Notes: generated by a model from the letters alone, not told the origin. A stretch of 64,000 nt of DNA from Bradyrhizobium sp. KBS0727 (GCF_005937885.2 NZ_CP042176.1:1421501-1485500); one strand, 5' to 3'. Numbered from the stretch's first letter, positions 9,284 to 18,332 are shown. Numbers and translations are program-made.

Positions 9284-9305
9284 TCGAAAATTGGTCAATT
9301 ATTCG
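9284..9305. promoter_or_regulatory. Candidate Lrp-type operator between regulator and ald
   Basis: The AT-rich sequence holds a near-perfect palindrome, AATTG-GT-CAATT (9289-9300), bordered by CGAA on the left and TTCG on the right. A further CGAATA (9265-9270) mirrors TATTCG (9300-9305). Lrp-type proteins bind such AT-rich dyads as multimers. The site lies in the 113-bp gap serving both divergent genes. Confidence 0.5.
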
Positions 9306-9372
9306 CCAGATTGCAGAGAATTTAACCTTATATTGCGTTATAAAACAACGTCATTCAGGAAAGGCGTTCTTC

Positions 9373-10488
9373 ATGCGCGTCGGCGTGCCCAAGGAAATCA
9401 AAACGCACGAATATCGTGTTGGTCTCACTCCAGGCGCGGTTCGGGAATACGTAAACGCCGGCCACAGCGTTCTTGTGGAATCGAAAGCTGGCGTTGGAAT
9501 CGGAGCGGGCGACGAGATCTATCGCATGGCCGGCGCCATCGTGGTTGATACGGCGGCCGAAGTGTTCGCCACCGCCGATATGATCGTCAAAGTTAAGGAG
9601 CCCCAGCCGGTCGAGTGGGTGCAGTTGAGGGAAGGTCAGATCGTCTACACGTATTTGCATTTGGCCCCTGATCCCAAACAGGCGAGAGGTCTTATGGACT
9701 CCGGCTGTACAGCGATCGCCTACGAGACAGTCACGGACAAGCGCGGTGGCCTTCCCCTTCTCGCTCCGATGAGCGAGGTTGCGGGCAGACTTTCGATCGA
9801 GGCGGCCGGGACGGCCCTCAAGCGCCACAATGGCGGTCGTGGCTTATTGATCGGAGGCGTCCCCGGGGTTCAGCCCGCGCGCGTCGTAGTGATCGGCGGC
9901 GGTGTTGTCGGGACGCATGCCGCACGCATGGCGACCGGCCTCGGAGCGGAGGTGTCTATCCTTGACCGCTCGATCCCCCGCCTGCGCGAACTGGACGAAT
10001 TGTTCGAGGGGCGCGTCCGCACAAGATTTTCCACAATTGAGGCGATCGAACAGGAAGTCTTCACAGCAGATGTCGTGATCGGAGCCGTACTTGTGCCGGG
10101 TGCGAGCGCACCGAAATTGATATCACGGGAGATGTTGAAATCGATGAAGCCCGGCTCGGTAATCGTCGACGTAGCTATCGACCAGGGCGGCTGTTTTGAA
10201 ACATCACGTGCGACGACCCATGCTGATCCCACCTATGAGGTCAATTGTGTCGTCCACTATTGCGTTGCGAACATGCCCGGTGCGGTACCGGTCACCTCAA
10301 GCCAGGCGTTGAACAACGCGACGCTACCTTTCGGGTTGGCGCTGGCGAACAGGGGGTTCGCTGCAATCATCGAGGATCCTCATCTGCGAGCCGGCCTCAA
10401 CGTCCATCGCGGTCGCCTTACCTACAGGGCTGTGGCGGAAAGCCTCGGGCTTCAATTCTCTCCTCTCCAAGATGGAGTCGCCGCCTAG
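9373..10488 (+). CDS. ald: Alanine dehydrogenase
   Basis: Ald interconverts L-alanine and pyruvate plus ammonia with NAD, linking alanine catabolism and nitrogen flow. The 371-residue length is typical. The N-terminus MRVGVPKEIKTHEYRVGLTP, the catalytic lysine in VKVKEP (K75) and histidine in YTYLHLAPD (H96), and the NAD-binding glycine motif VIGGGVVGTHAARMATGLGA (about residue 176) are all present. The sequence VVDVAIDQGGCFETSRATTH completes the signature. A rho-independent terminator follows 38 nt downstream. It is probably regulated by the divergent Lrp protein. Confidence 0.96.
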   Translation: MRVGVPKEIKTHEYRVGLTPGAVREYVNAGHSVLVESKAGVGIGAGDEIYRMAGAIVVDTAAEVFATADMIVKVKEPQPVEWVQLREGQIVYTYLHLAPDPKQARGLMDSGCTAIAYETVTDKRGGLPLLAPMSEVAGRLSIEAAGTALKRHNGGRGLLIGGVPGVQPARVVVIGGGVVGTHAARMATGLGAEVSILDRSIPRLRELDELFEGRVRTRFSTIEAIEQEVFTADVVIGAVLVPGASAPKLISREMLKSMKPGSVIVDVAIDQGGCFETSRATTHADPTYEVNCVVHYCVANMPGAVPVTSSQALNNATLPFGLALANRGFAAIIEDPHLRAGLNVHRGRLTYRAVAESLGLQFSPLQDGVAA

Positions 10489-10526
10489 GCGTTTTCATCT
10501 GCAGCATTGAGTTTCTCCCAGACTTG

Positions 10527-10554
10527 AGCCGCGGTTATGCGGCTTTCTTTTTTT
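10527..10554 (+). terminator. Rho-independent terminator of ald
   Basis: The stem AGCCGC / GCGGCT encloses the loop GGTTAT and is followed by TTCTTTTTTT, 38 nt after the ald stop. The only ATG of the following msrA remnant lies inside this hairpin, which argues that the remnant is not expressed. Confidence 0.87.
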
Positions 10555-10857
10555 CACGGCAATCATGCGGAAGCAATCGAGATCACCTTAATCCGCAGAT
10601 CATTGGCGAGCGATGAACAAAGGCGGATTGCGGAAGATGCAATTGCCGATGTCAATGCGCCGGGACTTTGGCCGGGCAAGGCGGTGACCGAAGTTGCGCC
10701 GGTTGGACCCTCCTGGGAGGCTGAACCTGAGCATCAGGATTATTTGGAGCGCTTCCCGGACGGATATACTTGTCATTTCATCAGACCCGACTGGAAACCG
10801 CCGCAACGATCAGACCTTCAGCGACAGGGCGCGGGCGGCGTCAATCATGGTGCTTGA
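10555..10857 (+). pseudogene. msrA: Remnant of peptide-methionine (S)-S-oxide reductase (msrA)
   Basis: The frame encodes pieces of MsrA, which repairs oxidised methionine. [11 protein letters not shown] matches the central part, then the text jumps directly to [31 protein letters not shown] and [29 protein letters not shown], the C-terminal end. The catalytic GCFW motif and the whole N-terminal half are gone. About 30-40 residues are also deleted between the two matches, where family members have a segment like the one ending in FYTS. It has no plausible start or ribosome site of its own. Confidence 0.78.
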
Positions 10858-10961
10858 GACCATGAACGAGATCCGGCTTGGTCAATTTTTGCCGCCATCT
10901 CGCTTATCCCGAGATCGCCGGCCGCCTGCTCGTTGATCCTGCACGCGACTTCCGTGCTGGC

Positions 10962-11588
10962 CTATTGAACCAGCTGCCGGGCATAAGCCTTGGCTCCCGC
11001 AATGAGAGCGTCGACCGCTCGTTTGGACCGGGCTTTGCCTGGTTTGGCCAGCTCCTGCAGGATCAGGCCGTCCACGCCAGACAGGATGAAGCGCGCAAGC
11101 GAGGCGCAAGCCGCGGACGAGAGTGCTTGCGATTCCCGCGTTACGTTCCTGAGATGGTCATGATACAGGCGAACGTAGGATTCATACTGGCGCTCGGCCA
11201 GCCATTGGGCGCCCTCGCGAAGAGCGTAGAGCGTCAGCTCGTACTGGACGATCTGAAGTTCTCTCGTCTGCGAGACCGAACGCCATGCGCCATGAATCAA
11301 CTGTTCGATGCATTCGTCCAGGTCCGAGCCGATCGTCACACGTCGCGCGCGAAGTCTCGCCGCCATGTCTTCGATCAGCGCCTCGAGCACCGCGACCAGC
11401 AACGCGCTCTTGCTGTCGAAATGATAATGCAGCGTGGCGAGCCGCACGCCGGCCTCCGTCGCAATCTCGCGAGTCGTCGTGCCGATAACGCCCGAGCGTG
11501 ACAGCGCGCGTAACGCGCCTTCGATGATCTGGGCGCGGGTTTGATCGCTCTTCGTTTTCTTCATCCCGCCTTGTTTGCTCTCCTCCAT
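10962..11588 (-). CDS. TetR-family transcriptional regulator
   Basis: The 208-residue protein has the TetR N-terminal helix-turn-helix: RAQIIEGALRALSRSGVIGTTTREIATEAGVRLATLHYHFDSKSALLVAVLEAL (about residues 18-70). The all-helical ligand-binding part that follows is not similar to any subgroup I can name. The ATG at 11588 is used; a second methionine at residue 9 is possible. It is divergent from the acylamine/peptide importer operon and is followed upstream by two palindromic operators, so it most likely represses itself and that operon. Confidence 0.9.
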   Translation of the reverse strand: MEESKQGGMKKTKSDQTRAQIIEGALRALSRSGVIGTTTREIATEAGVRLATLHYHFDSKSALLVAVLEALIEDMAARLRARRVTIGSDLDECIEQLIHGAWRSVSQTRELQIVQYELTLYALREGAQWLAERQYESYVRLYHDHLRNVTRESQALSSAACASLARFILSGVDGLILQELAKPGKARSKRAVDALIAGAKAYARQLVQ

Positions 11589-12234
11589 TGGTTTGTCAAA
11601 TCGGCAGAGGTCGCCCCCGGCGCGAGCACGGCATCACGCACCGGCAATTTACCTGACGACCAAGCGGGCCGCGCGCGAAATATGGTCATTTGACCAAAAT
11701 TGGTCGCTTGACCAAATATTGGATTTGTAGATATGCTTCGTTCGAGTGCTGCGGCGCGTAATTCGCATGCCGTCTCGGCGCTGTCGCAATGACTGTTCCT
11801 GTGCCCGGACGGTAGTAGGTACGTTGAAGCCGCAACATGAATGATCGAAGAAAACAGCACCGGCATCGGAGCGGAAGAGCCGCCCCACATGTTGCATGCC
11901 GGCGAAGGCTTCAACGCTATCAAGGCTGCCGCTGAAATGATCTGCGCGCTGATCGATGTCCGGCCTAACGATCGAGTCAACATTCCGCACAAGGATCAGG
12001 CCGGATTTCTCATTGTTCACGCCAATGGCGAGGGCCGCGACGGGATACTGGACCTTGCCGAAACGCTGTCCGTGACCGTTGGTCGGGAGCGTGGGTTGAG
12101 CGCGAGGGAGACCCGGATGAGTTGGGGCGTCAACGTGAGGAGTGCCGTCGCCGGGTGGCGAGCGAACGCTACGATATATCCAGGCCGTGGAAATTGCAGA
12201 ACGGTTTCGGTGTTGCAGGCAACCGGAGGATGAC
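11589..12234. other. 646-bp intergenic region with one doubtful ORF
   Basis: Apart from the two operators the stretch holds no recognised gene. A plus-strand frame of 130 codons (11841-12233) has moderately coding-like codon use for its first 85 codons, and a minus-strand frame overlaps it. Neither has a ribosome site or a family resemblance I recognise. It could be a decayed gene or the long 5' leader of the transporter operon. Confidence 0.4.
11683..11715. promoter_or_regulatory. Two tandem palindromic operators, probably for the TetR protein
   Basis: TGGTCA-TT-TGACCA (11683-11696) and TTGGTC-GCTT-GACCAA (11700-11715) are two inverted repeats sharing the half-site GGTC/GACC, with centres about 18 bp apart, which places them on the same helix face. 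They lie 95 bp upstream of the TetR start, in the long gap before the transporter operon. Tandem dyads with conserved half-sites are typical TetR-family targets. Confidence 0.75.
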
Positions 12235-13854
12235 ATGACACGTGATGAGCGGATCTTTGCAGGTCTGACACGCCGCAATCTTCTCAAGGCCGGTGCCGCC
12301 CTGGCCGCGACACCGACGTTGATGACGCTGGATCAGGCGCGGGCTCAGGGTGTTGCCCCCAAGCGTGGCGGCATCCTCACGAGCCTTCTCACCCCGGAGC
12401 CGCCCGTCGCGATGATCGGCGTCAATGCGCAGGGGCCGACGCTGGTTGTCGCGAGCAAGATGTTTCAAGCGCTGATCACCTACACGCCTACGCTTGGCTT
12501 CAAGCCGGTGCTGGCCAAGAGCTGGGAAATATCGGACGACAAGAGGGTCTACAAATTCAATCTCCGGGAGGGTGTGAAGTTTCATGACGGCACGCCGATG
12601 ACATCCGAAGACGTGGTTTTCTCGGCCATGAAGTTCATGAGGGCGCTTTCGGTGCGATCGAGGCTCGTATTCGAGCCGATCGAGAAGGCGGAAACGCCCG
12701 ATGAACACACGGTGATCTTCACGCTCAAGGAGCCGCTGGCGGCGTTCATGATGGGTATCGGAGGTACCGCGCTGCCAATCGTTCCCAAGCACCTCAATGA
12801 TGTCGCCGACTATCGCAACAATCCGAACAATGCCAAGCCTATCGGAACCGGGCCGTTCAAATTCGTCGAATGGCGTCGAGGCAGCTTCATTCGGCTGGCG
12901 CGACATGAGGAGTATTGGAAGCCGGGGCAACCTTATCTCGACGAGATCGTCTACCGCTTCGTTCCCGACAGCCAGAGCCGTGCGCTCGCCCTGCAGTCCG
13001 GTCAAGCCCTTCTCGCGGGCGGCACCGACATCGAGCCCTTCGATCTTCCCCGCTTCCAGCAGCAGCCGGGCATAAACGTGACGACCAAGGGCTGGGAATA
13101 TTACGGGCCGATATCCTGGATCGAACTGAACAAGCGGATCAAGCCGCTCGATGATGTCAGGGTTCGGCGCGCCATGAGCATGGCGCTTGACCGGGATTTC
13201 ATTGTCCAGAAGCTCTGGTTTGGCAGCGGCAAGCCGGCGACCGGGCCGTTGTGCGAAACCACACCGTTCTACGACCCAAATGTGAAGATGCCTGCCTTCG
13301 ACGTCGCCGCGGCCAACAAGCTTCTCGACGACGCCGGATACAAGCCCGACTCGCGCGGCCTGCGGTTTACACTCCGGCATCTGCCGCTGCCCTATGGCGA
13401 AGTGTGGACACGGCTATCGGAGTATTTTCGAGCTTCGATGCAAAAGATCGGCATCGGTATCGTCATGGACGCGATCGATGCGGGCGGCATTGCCGCGCGA
13501 TGGGCAAACTGGGATTTCGAAACCTCCGTTACCTACGTCTTCCAGCTCGGAGATGCCAGCATCGGGTTGGAGCAACACTTCACGTCCGAGAACATCAAGC
13601 ATGTCGCATTCACCAACGTCGGTGGATACAAGAACGACCGGATCGACGAGATCTTCGCGAAAACGCGTACGATGACCGATCCGGTGGAGCGGCAGAAACT
13701 GCTGTCCGAGTTCCAGCGAATTGCCGTCGAGGATATGCCCTATCTCTTCCTCACGCAGATGGCATTCCCTACCTATTATTCGAGCAAGGTGAGCAATCCC
13801 GTGACCACGGCCATGGGCATCGCCGGAGACTTCGACGACGTCTTTTTCGCATGA
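12235..13854 (+). CDS. ABC transporter substrate-binding protein, family 5 (peptide/oligopeptide type)
   Basis: This is the periplasmic receptor of the importer encoded downstream. The N-terminus carries a twin-arginine signal (LTRRNLLKAGAALAATPTLMTLDQARAQG, cleavage at about residue 35). The mature part shows family 5 landmarks: LVVASKMFQALITY, LAKSWEISDDKRVYKFNLREGVKFHDGTPMTSEDVVFSAMKF, GTGPFKFVEWRRG and VRRAMSMALDRDFI. At 539 residues the length is normal. ATG 12235 is preceded by GGAGG; the longer frame upstream is not supported. It overlaps the permease start by 4 nt (ATGA). The downstream deacetylase and aminotransferase suggest the cargo is an N-acylated amine or small peptide. Confidence 0.92.
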   Translation: MTRDERIFAGLTRRNLLKAGAALAATPTLMTLDQARAQGVAPKRGGILTSLLTPEPPVAMIGVNAQGPTLVVASKMFQALITYTPTLGFKPVLAKSWEISDDKRVYKFNLREGVKFHDGTPMTSEDVVFSAMKFMRALSVRSRLVFEPIEKAETPDEHTVIFTLKEPLAAFMMGIGGTALPIVPKHLNDVADYRNNPNNAKPIGTGPFKFVEWRRGSFIRLARHEEYWKPGQPYLDEIVYRFVPDSQSRALALQSGQALLAGGTDIEPFDLPRFQQQPGINVTTKGWEYYGPISWIELNKRIKPLDDVRVRRAMSMALDRDFIVQKLWFGSGKPATGPLCETTPFYDPNVKMPAFDVAAANKLLDDAGYKPDSRGLRFTLRHLPLPYGEVWTRLSEYFRASMQKIGIGIVMDAIDAGGIAARWANWDFETSVTYVFQLGDASIGLEQHFTSENIKHVAFTNVGGYKNDRIDEIFAKTRTMTDPVERQKLLSEFQRIAVEDMPYLFLTQMAFPTYYSSKVSNPVTTAMGIAGDFDDVFFA

Positions 13855-14843
13855 GCGGCGGACGCAACCGGTCGCTTGGCCACGTGCTGGCTAGGCGCTT
13901 GTTCAAGATGGCGGTGATGGTTCTCGCCATCGTCGTCGTGAACTTCCTGTTGATTCACGCCGCCCCGGGAGATCCTGCAAGCGCGATGGCCGGCCAATCG
14001 GGACAGGCCGACGAGCAGTTCATGGCGCAGCTTCGGGCGCAATTCGGTCTTGATAAGCCTTTGCCCGTGCAACTCTGGATCTACGTGAAGCACGTCCTGA
14101 CGTTGGATCTCGGTGTTTCGCACCGGTTGCAGCGCCCCGTGCTCGATGTGATTTTCGAGCGGCTGCCGGCAACGATCATGTTGACCGGCTCGGCCTTCGC
14201 GCTGGCGCTGCTGGGAGGAATAGCGCTCGGGGTCCGTGCCTCGCGCCGGCCGGGAGGGCTGGCCGACAATCTGATCATGACAGTATCGTTGATCTTCTAT
14301 GCGACGCCGTTGTTCTGGGTCGGAATCCTTCTGGTTCTCGTGTTCGGAATGTGGCTCGACTGGCTGCCGACATTTGGCATGATGTCGGTGGACGTTGAAT
14401 TGCATGGTATCGACCTGGCCATCGACATCGTTCGGCACGCTATTCTACCCGTGCTCACGCTCGCGTTGTTCTATTCGGCGGTCTACATTCGCCTGACCCG
14501 CGCCTCGATGATGGAGGTGGCCACGCAGCCGTTTGTGCGGACGGCCTTCGCCAAGGGCGCGAGCGAATCGCGCGTCACCTGGGTGCACATCCTGCGCAAT
14601 GCGCTGCTCCCCGTGATAACTCTCGCCGGAATTCAGGCGGGACACCTGATCGGCGGGTCTGTGCTGGTGGAGACCGTCTTTGCCTGGCCGGGTATCGGAA
14701 GCCTGGCTTTCGAGGCGTTGCTGGCGCGGGACTACGACCTGCTGCTCGGCATTTTCCTTTGCACCTCGGTGCTGGTGCTGCTGTTCAATCTTGTGACGGA
14801 TATCCTCTACCTGGCGGTCGATCCCCGCGTGCAGGCGTTGTGA
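13851..14843 (+). CDS. ABC transporter permease (DppB/OppB type)
   Basis: This is the first inner-membrane subunit of the importer. It has the N-terminal membrane anchor (LARRLFKMAVMVLAIVVVNFLLIHAAPGDPA), which carries the DppB-type GDPA motif, then six or so hydrophobic segments. The EAA loop SMMEVATQPFVRTAFAKGASESRVTWVHILRNALLPVITLAG contacts the ATPase. The start ATG overlaps the receptor stop, and the next permease begins 2 nt after this stop, indicating translational coupling. 330 residues. Confidence 0.93.
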   Translation: MSGGRNRSLGHVLARRLFKMAVMVLAIVVVNFLLIHAAPGDPASAMAGQSGQADEQFMAQLRAQFGLDKPLPVQLWIYVKHVLTLDLGVSHRLQRPVLDVIFERLPATIMLTGSAFALALLGGIALGVRASRRPGGLADNLIMTVSLIFYATPLFWVGILLVLVFGMWLDWLPTFGMMSVDVELHGIDLAIDIVRHAILPVLTLALFYSAVYIRLTRASMMEVATQPFVRTAFAKGASESRVTWVHILRNALLPVITLAGIQAGHLIGGSVLVETVFAWPGIGSLAFEALLARDYDLLLGIFLCTSVLVLLFNLVTDILYLAVDPRVQAL

Positions 14844-14845
14844 CA

Positions 14846-15673
14846 ATGAGCTTTATTGTTCGCTATCCACGCCTGGTCGCCGGTCTGGTTATCATCGCTT
14901 CCATTGTGCTTTCCGCGGCCGGCGCGCCCTTTGTGTTCCCGTTCTCACCGTGGGAAATGCGGGGCGCCCCCTTCCTGCCGCCCGGCAGTCCTGACTTTCT
15001 TCTCGGTACAGATGCGTTGGGCCGCGATGTCGCCGCCGGGATCGCACATGGCGCGCTGGTGTCCTTGCTGATCGGAGGCGTTTCAACGGTGGTTGCACTC
15101 GGCATCGGCATCGGCCTCGGCGGAACGGCCGGCTACGTGGGCAATCGCATCGACGACGCCATCATGCGGTTCACGGAGTTCTTTCAGACGATTCCGAGTT
15201 TCCTGTTCGCGATTCTCCTGGTCGCGATCTTCAATCCGAGCATTCTGTCGATCATCGTCGCGATTGCCCTGGTATCGTGGCCGCCGATTGCGCGCGTGGT
15301 TCGCGCCGAGTTCATGACCCTTCGCCAGCGCGAGTTTGTCCAGGCGGCGGACGTCCTGGGTGTTTCGCATCTTCGCATCATGTTCCAGACGCTGCTTCCC
15401 AATGCCTTGCCACCGGTGATCGTGCTGGCAAGCTTGATGGTGGCGAACGCAATTCTGGCCGAGTCAGCGCTCTCGTTTCTCGGCCTCGGGGATGCCAACT
15501 GGATGTCTTGGGGGTTCATGGTCGGGGCCGGCCGCAGCGTCATCCGGATCGGATGGTGGGTCAGCGTGCTTCCCGGACTTGCGATCTTCGTTACCGTGCT
15601 TGGATTGAACCTTGTGGGAGAGGGTCTTCAGATCTTGCTCAATCCTCGTCTTGCGGGAAGTGACCGGCCATGA
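14846..15673 (+). CDS. ABC transporter permease (DppC/OppC type)
   Basis: This is the second membrane subunit. A single N-terminal helix (RLVAGLVIIASIVLSAAGAPFVFPF) is followed by the DppC hallmark FLLGTDALGRDV, and then the five-helix core with the EAA loop TLRQREFVQAADVLGVSHLRIMFQTLLPNALPPVIV and the end motif ESALSFLGLG. 275 residues. The start ATG 14846 lies directly after the previous stop, and its end overlaps the ATPase start by 4 nt. Confidence 0.93.
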   Translation: MSFIVRYPRLVAGLVIIASIVLSAAGAPFVFPFSPWEMRGAPFLPPGSPDFLLGTDALGRDVAAGIAHGALVSLLIGGVSTVVALGIGIGLGGTAGYVGNRIDDAIMRFTEFFQTIPSFLFAILLVAIFNPSILSIIVAIALVSWPPIARVVRAEFMTLRQREFVQAADVLGVSHLRIMFQTLLPNALPPVIVLASLMVANAILAESALSFLGLGDANWMSWGFMVGAGRSVIRIGWWVSVLPGLAIFVTVLGLNLVGEGLQILLNPRLAGSDRP

Positions 15674-17280
15674 CGGCGCCGCTGCTCAGCATCAAAAACC
15701 TCACGGTCGGCTTGCCGCCGCGTGCCGACCGGCCGCATGCCGTGTCCGACGTGACCTTGACCGTTGGCGCTGGAGAAATTGTTTGCGTCGTCGGCGAGTC
15801 CGGATCGGGCAAGTCCATGATCGCGAATTCGGTGATGGGGCTCTTGCCGAGGGTCCTTCCCGTGCTCGACGGCGAGATCCAGCTTGATGGGGTGAGCTTG
15901 CGCGCTCTCTCGCCGGAGCAGATGCGTACGGTTCGCGGCGCGCGGGTCGGCATGGTGTTCCAGGAGCCGATGGCTGCCCTGAACCCGCTGATGCGAATTG
16001 GTGACCAGATTGCGGAAGTGTTCACCGTGCACAGGCAGCCATGCACGCCGGAACGCGTCGAGGAGTTATTGCGCTCCGTCAACTTGCCCGATCCGGCTTC
16101 GTTGGCGCGGGTCTATCCGCATATGTTGTCGGGCGGCCAACGGCAGCGCGTGGTGATCGCGATGGCGATCGCGCTGGAGCCGTCGCTGCTGGTAGCCGAT
16201 GAACCGACCACTGCGCTTGATGTCACGACGCAAGCGCAGATCCTCAAACTGATTCTCGATATCCAGCAACGCCGAGGTACCGGCGTACTGTTCATCACAC
16301 ATGATTTCGGTGTTGTCGGGGAGATCGCCGACCGTGTCGTCGTCATGCAGAACGGCAGGGTCGTCGAGCAAGGAGCTGCTCATGACGTCCTGAATCGTCC
16401 GTCTCACGAGTATACGAAAAAGCTGTTGGCGGCGGTACCGAAGCCGCGCACGGACCGTGTGGCGGCCCGGCCCGAGCAGACCATGCTTGAGATCGCAGGG
16501 CTGCGTAAAACGTTCTGGCGCGACCGGGTCGAGGTCGCTGCGCTCAACGATGTGAGTCTCGTGGTGCGGCGCGGCGAGACCATGGGGCTCGTCGGCGAGA
16601 GCGGTTCGGGCAAATCGACGCTTGCGCGCGCGATTGTGAACCTGGTCACGCCGAGCGACGGCGATGTCAGCTTCGAGGGGGCCAGTCTGCGCGGCCTGTC
16701 GGGACGCGACTGGAAGCAGCTGCGGAAACGTATCCAGTTCCTGTTCCAGGACCCGTTCGCGTCGCTAGATCCGCGTCGGCGGGTCGGGGATATCATCTCG
16801 GACGGCCCGCGGGCGCACGGAGCCAGCCGTACGAAGGCTATGTCGATCGCGCGCGAAAAGCTCGAACTGGTCAGTCTGGATCCGTCCGCGATCGACAGGT
16901 GGCCGCACGAATTCAGCGGGGGGCAGCGCCAGAGGATAGGCATCGCCCGGGCGCTTGCGATGGATGCACAACTTCTGATCGCGGATGAGCCGGTATCGGC
17001 ACTCGACGTTTCCGTGCAGGCGCAAATCCTGTCGCTTCTCGAGCGCCTTCGCGATCAGCTCGGGCTGACCATGCTGTTCATTACCCACGACATGCGCGTC
17101 GCGGCGCGGATATGCGATCGCATCGCGGTCATGAAACATGGGGCGATCGTCGAGGAGGCTGCGGCGCAGGATCTCCTGGGCAATCCGCAACATCCCTACA
17201 CCAAGGCGCTTCTAGCGTCGGTTCCAGGACTGCTGGACGATGCGCGAGGAGCAAAGATGTCAGAAAGGAATCTGCCGTGA
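15670..17280 (+). CDS. Fused dual-ATPase subunit of the peptide-type ABC importer (DppD-DppF fusion)
   Basis: The single 536-residue chain contains both nucleotide-binding domains that most Dpp/Opp systems encode separately. Domain 1 has Walker A GESGSGKS (about residue 42), the signature LSGGQRQRV and Walker B LLVADEPT. Domain 2 has Walker A GESGSGKS (about 315), the signature FSGGQRQRIGIARAL and Walker B LLIADEPVSALDVSVQAQIL. Each half ends in the oligopeptide-type tail (PSHEYTKKLLAAVP, PQHPYTKALLASVP). The gene overlaps its neighbours by 4 nt on both sides. Confidence 0.94.
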   Translation: MTAPLLSIKNLTVGLPPRADRPHAVSDVTLTVGAGEIVCVVGESGSGKSMIANSVMGLLPRVLPVLDGEIQLDGVSLRALSPEQMRTVRGARVGMVFQEPMAALNPLMRIGDQIAEVFTVHRQPCTPERVEELLRSVNLPDPASLARVYPHMLSGGQRQRVVIAMAIALEPSLLVADEPTTALDVTTQAQILKLILDIQQRRGTGVLFITHDFGVVGEIADRVVVMQNGRVVEQGAAHDVLNRPSHEYTKKLLAAVPKPRTDRVAARPEQTMLEIAGLRKTFWRDRVEVAALNDVSLVVRRGETMGLVGESGSGKSTLARAIVNLVTPSDGDVSFEGASLRGLSGRDWKQLRKRIQFLFQDPFASLDPRRRVGDIISDGPRAHGASRTKAMSIAREKLELVSLDPSAIDRWPHEFSGGQRQRIGIARALAMDAQLLIADEPVSALDVSVQAQILSLLERLRDQLGLTMLFITHDMRVAARICDRIAVMKHGAIVEEAAAQDLLGNPQHPYTKALLASVPGLLDDARGAKMSERNLP

Positions 17281-18332
17281 AGATCGTTTCGTCGCCGGAT
17301 CAGCTTGAACATCGGCCTCTCAAGATGATGATTCGAGGTCAACTCGTTACGCCCGTCGAACAATCCGAACGGCTGAACGTGCTGACCTCAAGCCTTGCGC
17401 AGGACGGGCATCAAGCGGAAAGACCAGGCGATCATGCGCTGGATCCCGTTTTGCAGGTGCATGATCCGGCCTATGTCGATTTTCTGAAACAGGCCTTCGC
17501 GGAATGGCGAAGGATGCCGAATGCCGGTCCCGAAGTGCTCCCCAACACGCATCAGTATCGCGGCGCTTGCCAGGCCGGTCAGCCGCCCGGAAGGCCGCCG
17601 GCCCAAAGTATCGCCGGACAGGCCGGCTGGTTCGTCAGTGACCTGACCAGCGCCATCGGTGAAGGGACCTGGACCGCCGTCGCCGCGTCGGTGCGCTCTG
17701 CCATGCATGGCGCGAAATATGTCGCCGCGGGCGAAGCAAGCGTCTATGCGGCCTGTCGTCCGCCCGGGCATCACGCCTATGTCGATCAGGCCGGCGGATT
17801 TTGCTTCCTCAACAACGCGGCTGTCGCTGCGAATATGCTCGTCTCGACATTCGGACGCGTGGCCATCATCGATTTCGATACCCATCACGGCGATGGCACG
17901 CAATCGATCTTCTATGGACGAAACGACGTGTTCGTCGGGTCGGTCCACACTGACCCGTCGTCCTATTACCCCTTCTATGTCGGATATGCCGATGAACGGG
18001 GGGCAGGGGAGGGCCACGGCTTCAACATGAATATCCCGTTGGCGCCCGGCGTCGGCGATCATGAGTTCGTGGAGGCGTGCGATGCCTTGGCGAAGGCGGC
18101 TGCCGCGAAGGGATGCAGGGCGCTGGTTTTGAGCGCCGGATGGGACGCTCACGGCAACGACCCGCTGTCCTTGTTGAAAGTTACGGACGACGGCTATGCC
18201 CGCGTTGCCGAACGTCTGGCCAAATTGGCATTGCCAACCCTGATCGTTCAAGAGGGAGGCTATTCGTTGGACGTCATCGCAAGCGCGCCACGGCGCTTCC
18301 TCTCTGCATTCTGTTCCAGTCACAAGCTTTGA
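17277..18332 (+). CDS. Acetylpolyamine amidohydrolase-like deacetylase (class II HDAC superfamily)
   Basis: These zinc enzymes remove acetyl groups from small amines such as acetylputrescine. All catalytic residues of the Mycoplana acetylpolyamine amidohydrolase are visible: the His pair in PPGHHA (165-166), the zinc ligands in DFDTHHGDGTQ (D201, H203) and SAGWDAH (D290), and the reactive Tyr in QEGGYS (Y329). At 351 residues it is close to that enzyme. The start is GTG 17277, overlapping the ATPase stop, with AAAGGA upstream. Its place inside an importer operon and next to an aminotransferase suggests it deacylates the imported substrate in the cytoplasm. The exact acyl group and amine are unknown. 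Confidence 0.87.
   Translation: MKIVSSPDQLEHRPLKMMIRGQLVTPVEQSERLNVLTSSLAQDGHQAERPGDHALDPVLQVHDPAYVDFLKQAFAEWRRMPNAGPEVLPNTHQYRGACQAGQPPGRPPAQSIAGQAGWFVSDLTSAIGEGTWTAVAASVRSAMHGAKYVAAGEASVYAACRPPGHHAYVDQAGGFCFLNNAAVAANMLVSTFGRVAIIDFDTHHGDGTQSIFYGRNDVFVGSVHTDPSSYYPFYVGYADERGAGEGHGFNMNIPLAPGVGDHEFVEACDALAKAAAAKGCRALVLSAGWDAHGNDPLSLLKVTDDGYARVAERLAKLALPTLIVQEGGYSLDVIASAPRRFLSAFCSSHKL

Noticed and set aside
7409..10950. Complete mobile element bounded by a tRNA repeat
   Set aside because: No second copy of the tRNA 3' end was found by eye in the window, so element borders cannot be claimed.
11841..12233. A 130-codon plus-strand ORF before the importer operon
   Set aside because: Codon use is partly coding-like, but there is no ribosome site and no recognisable similarity, and it overlaps an equally open minus-strand frame. 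It is kept only as a remark on the intergenic region.
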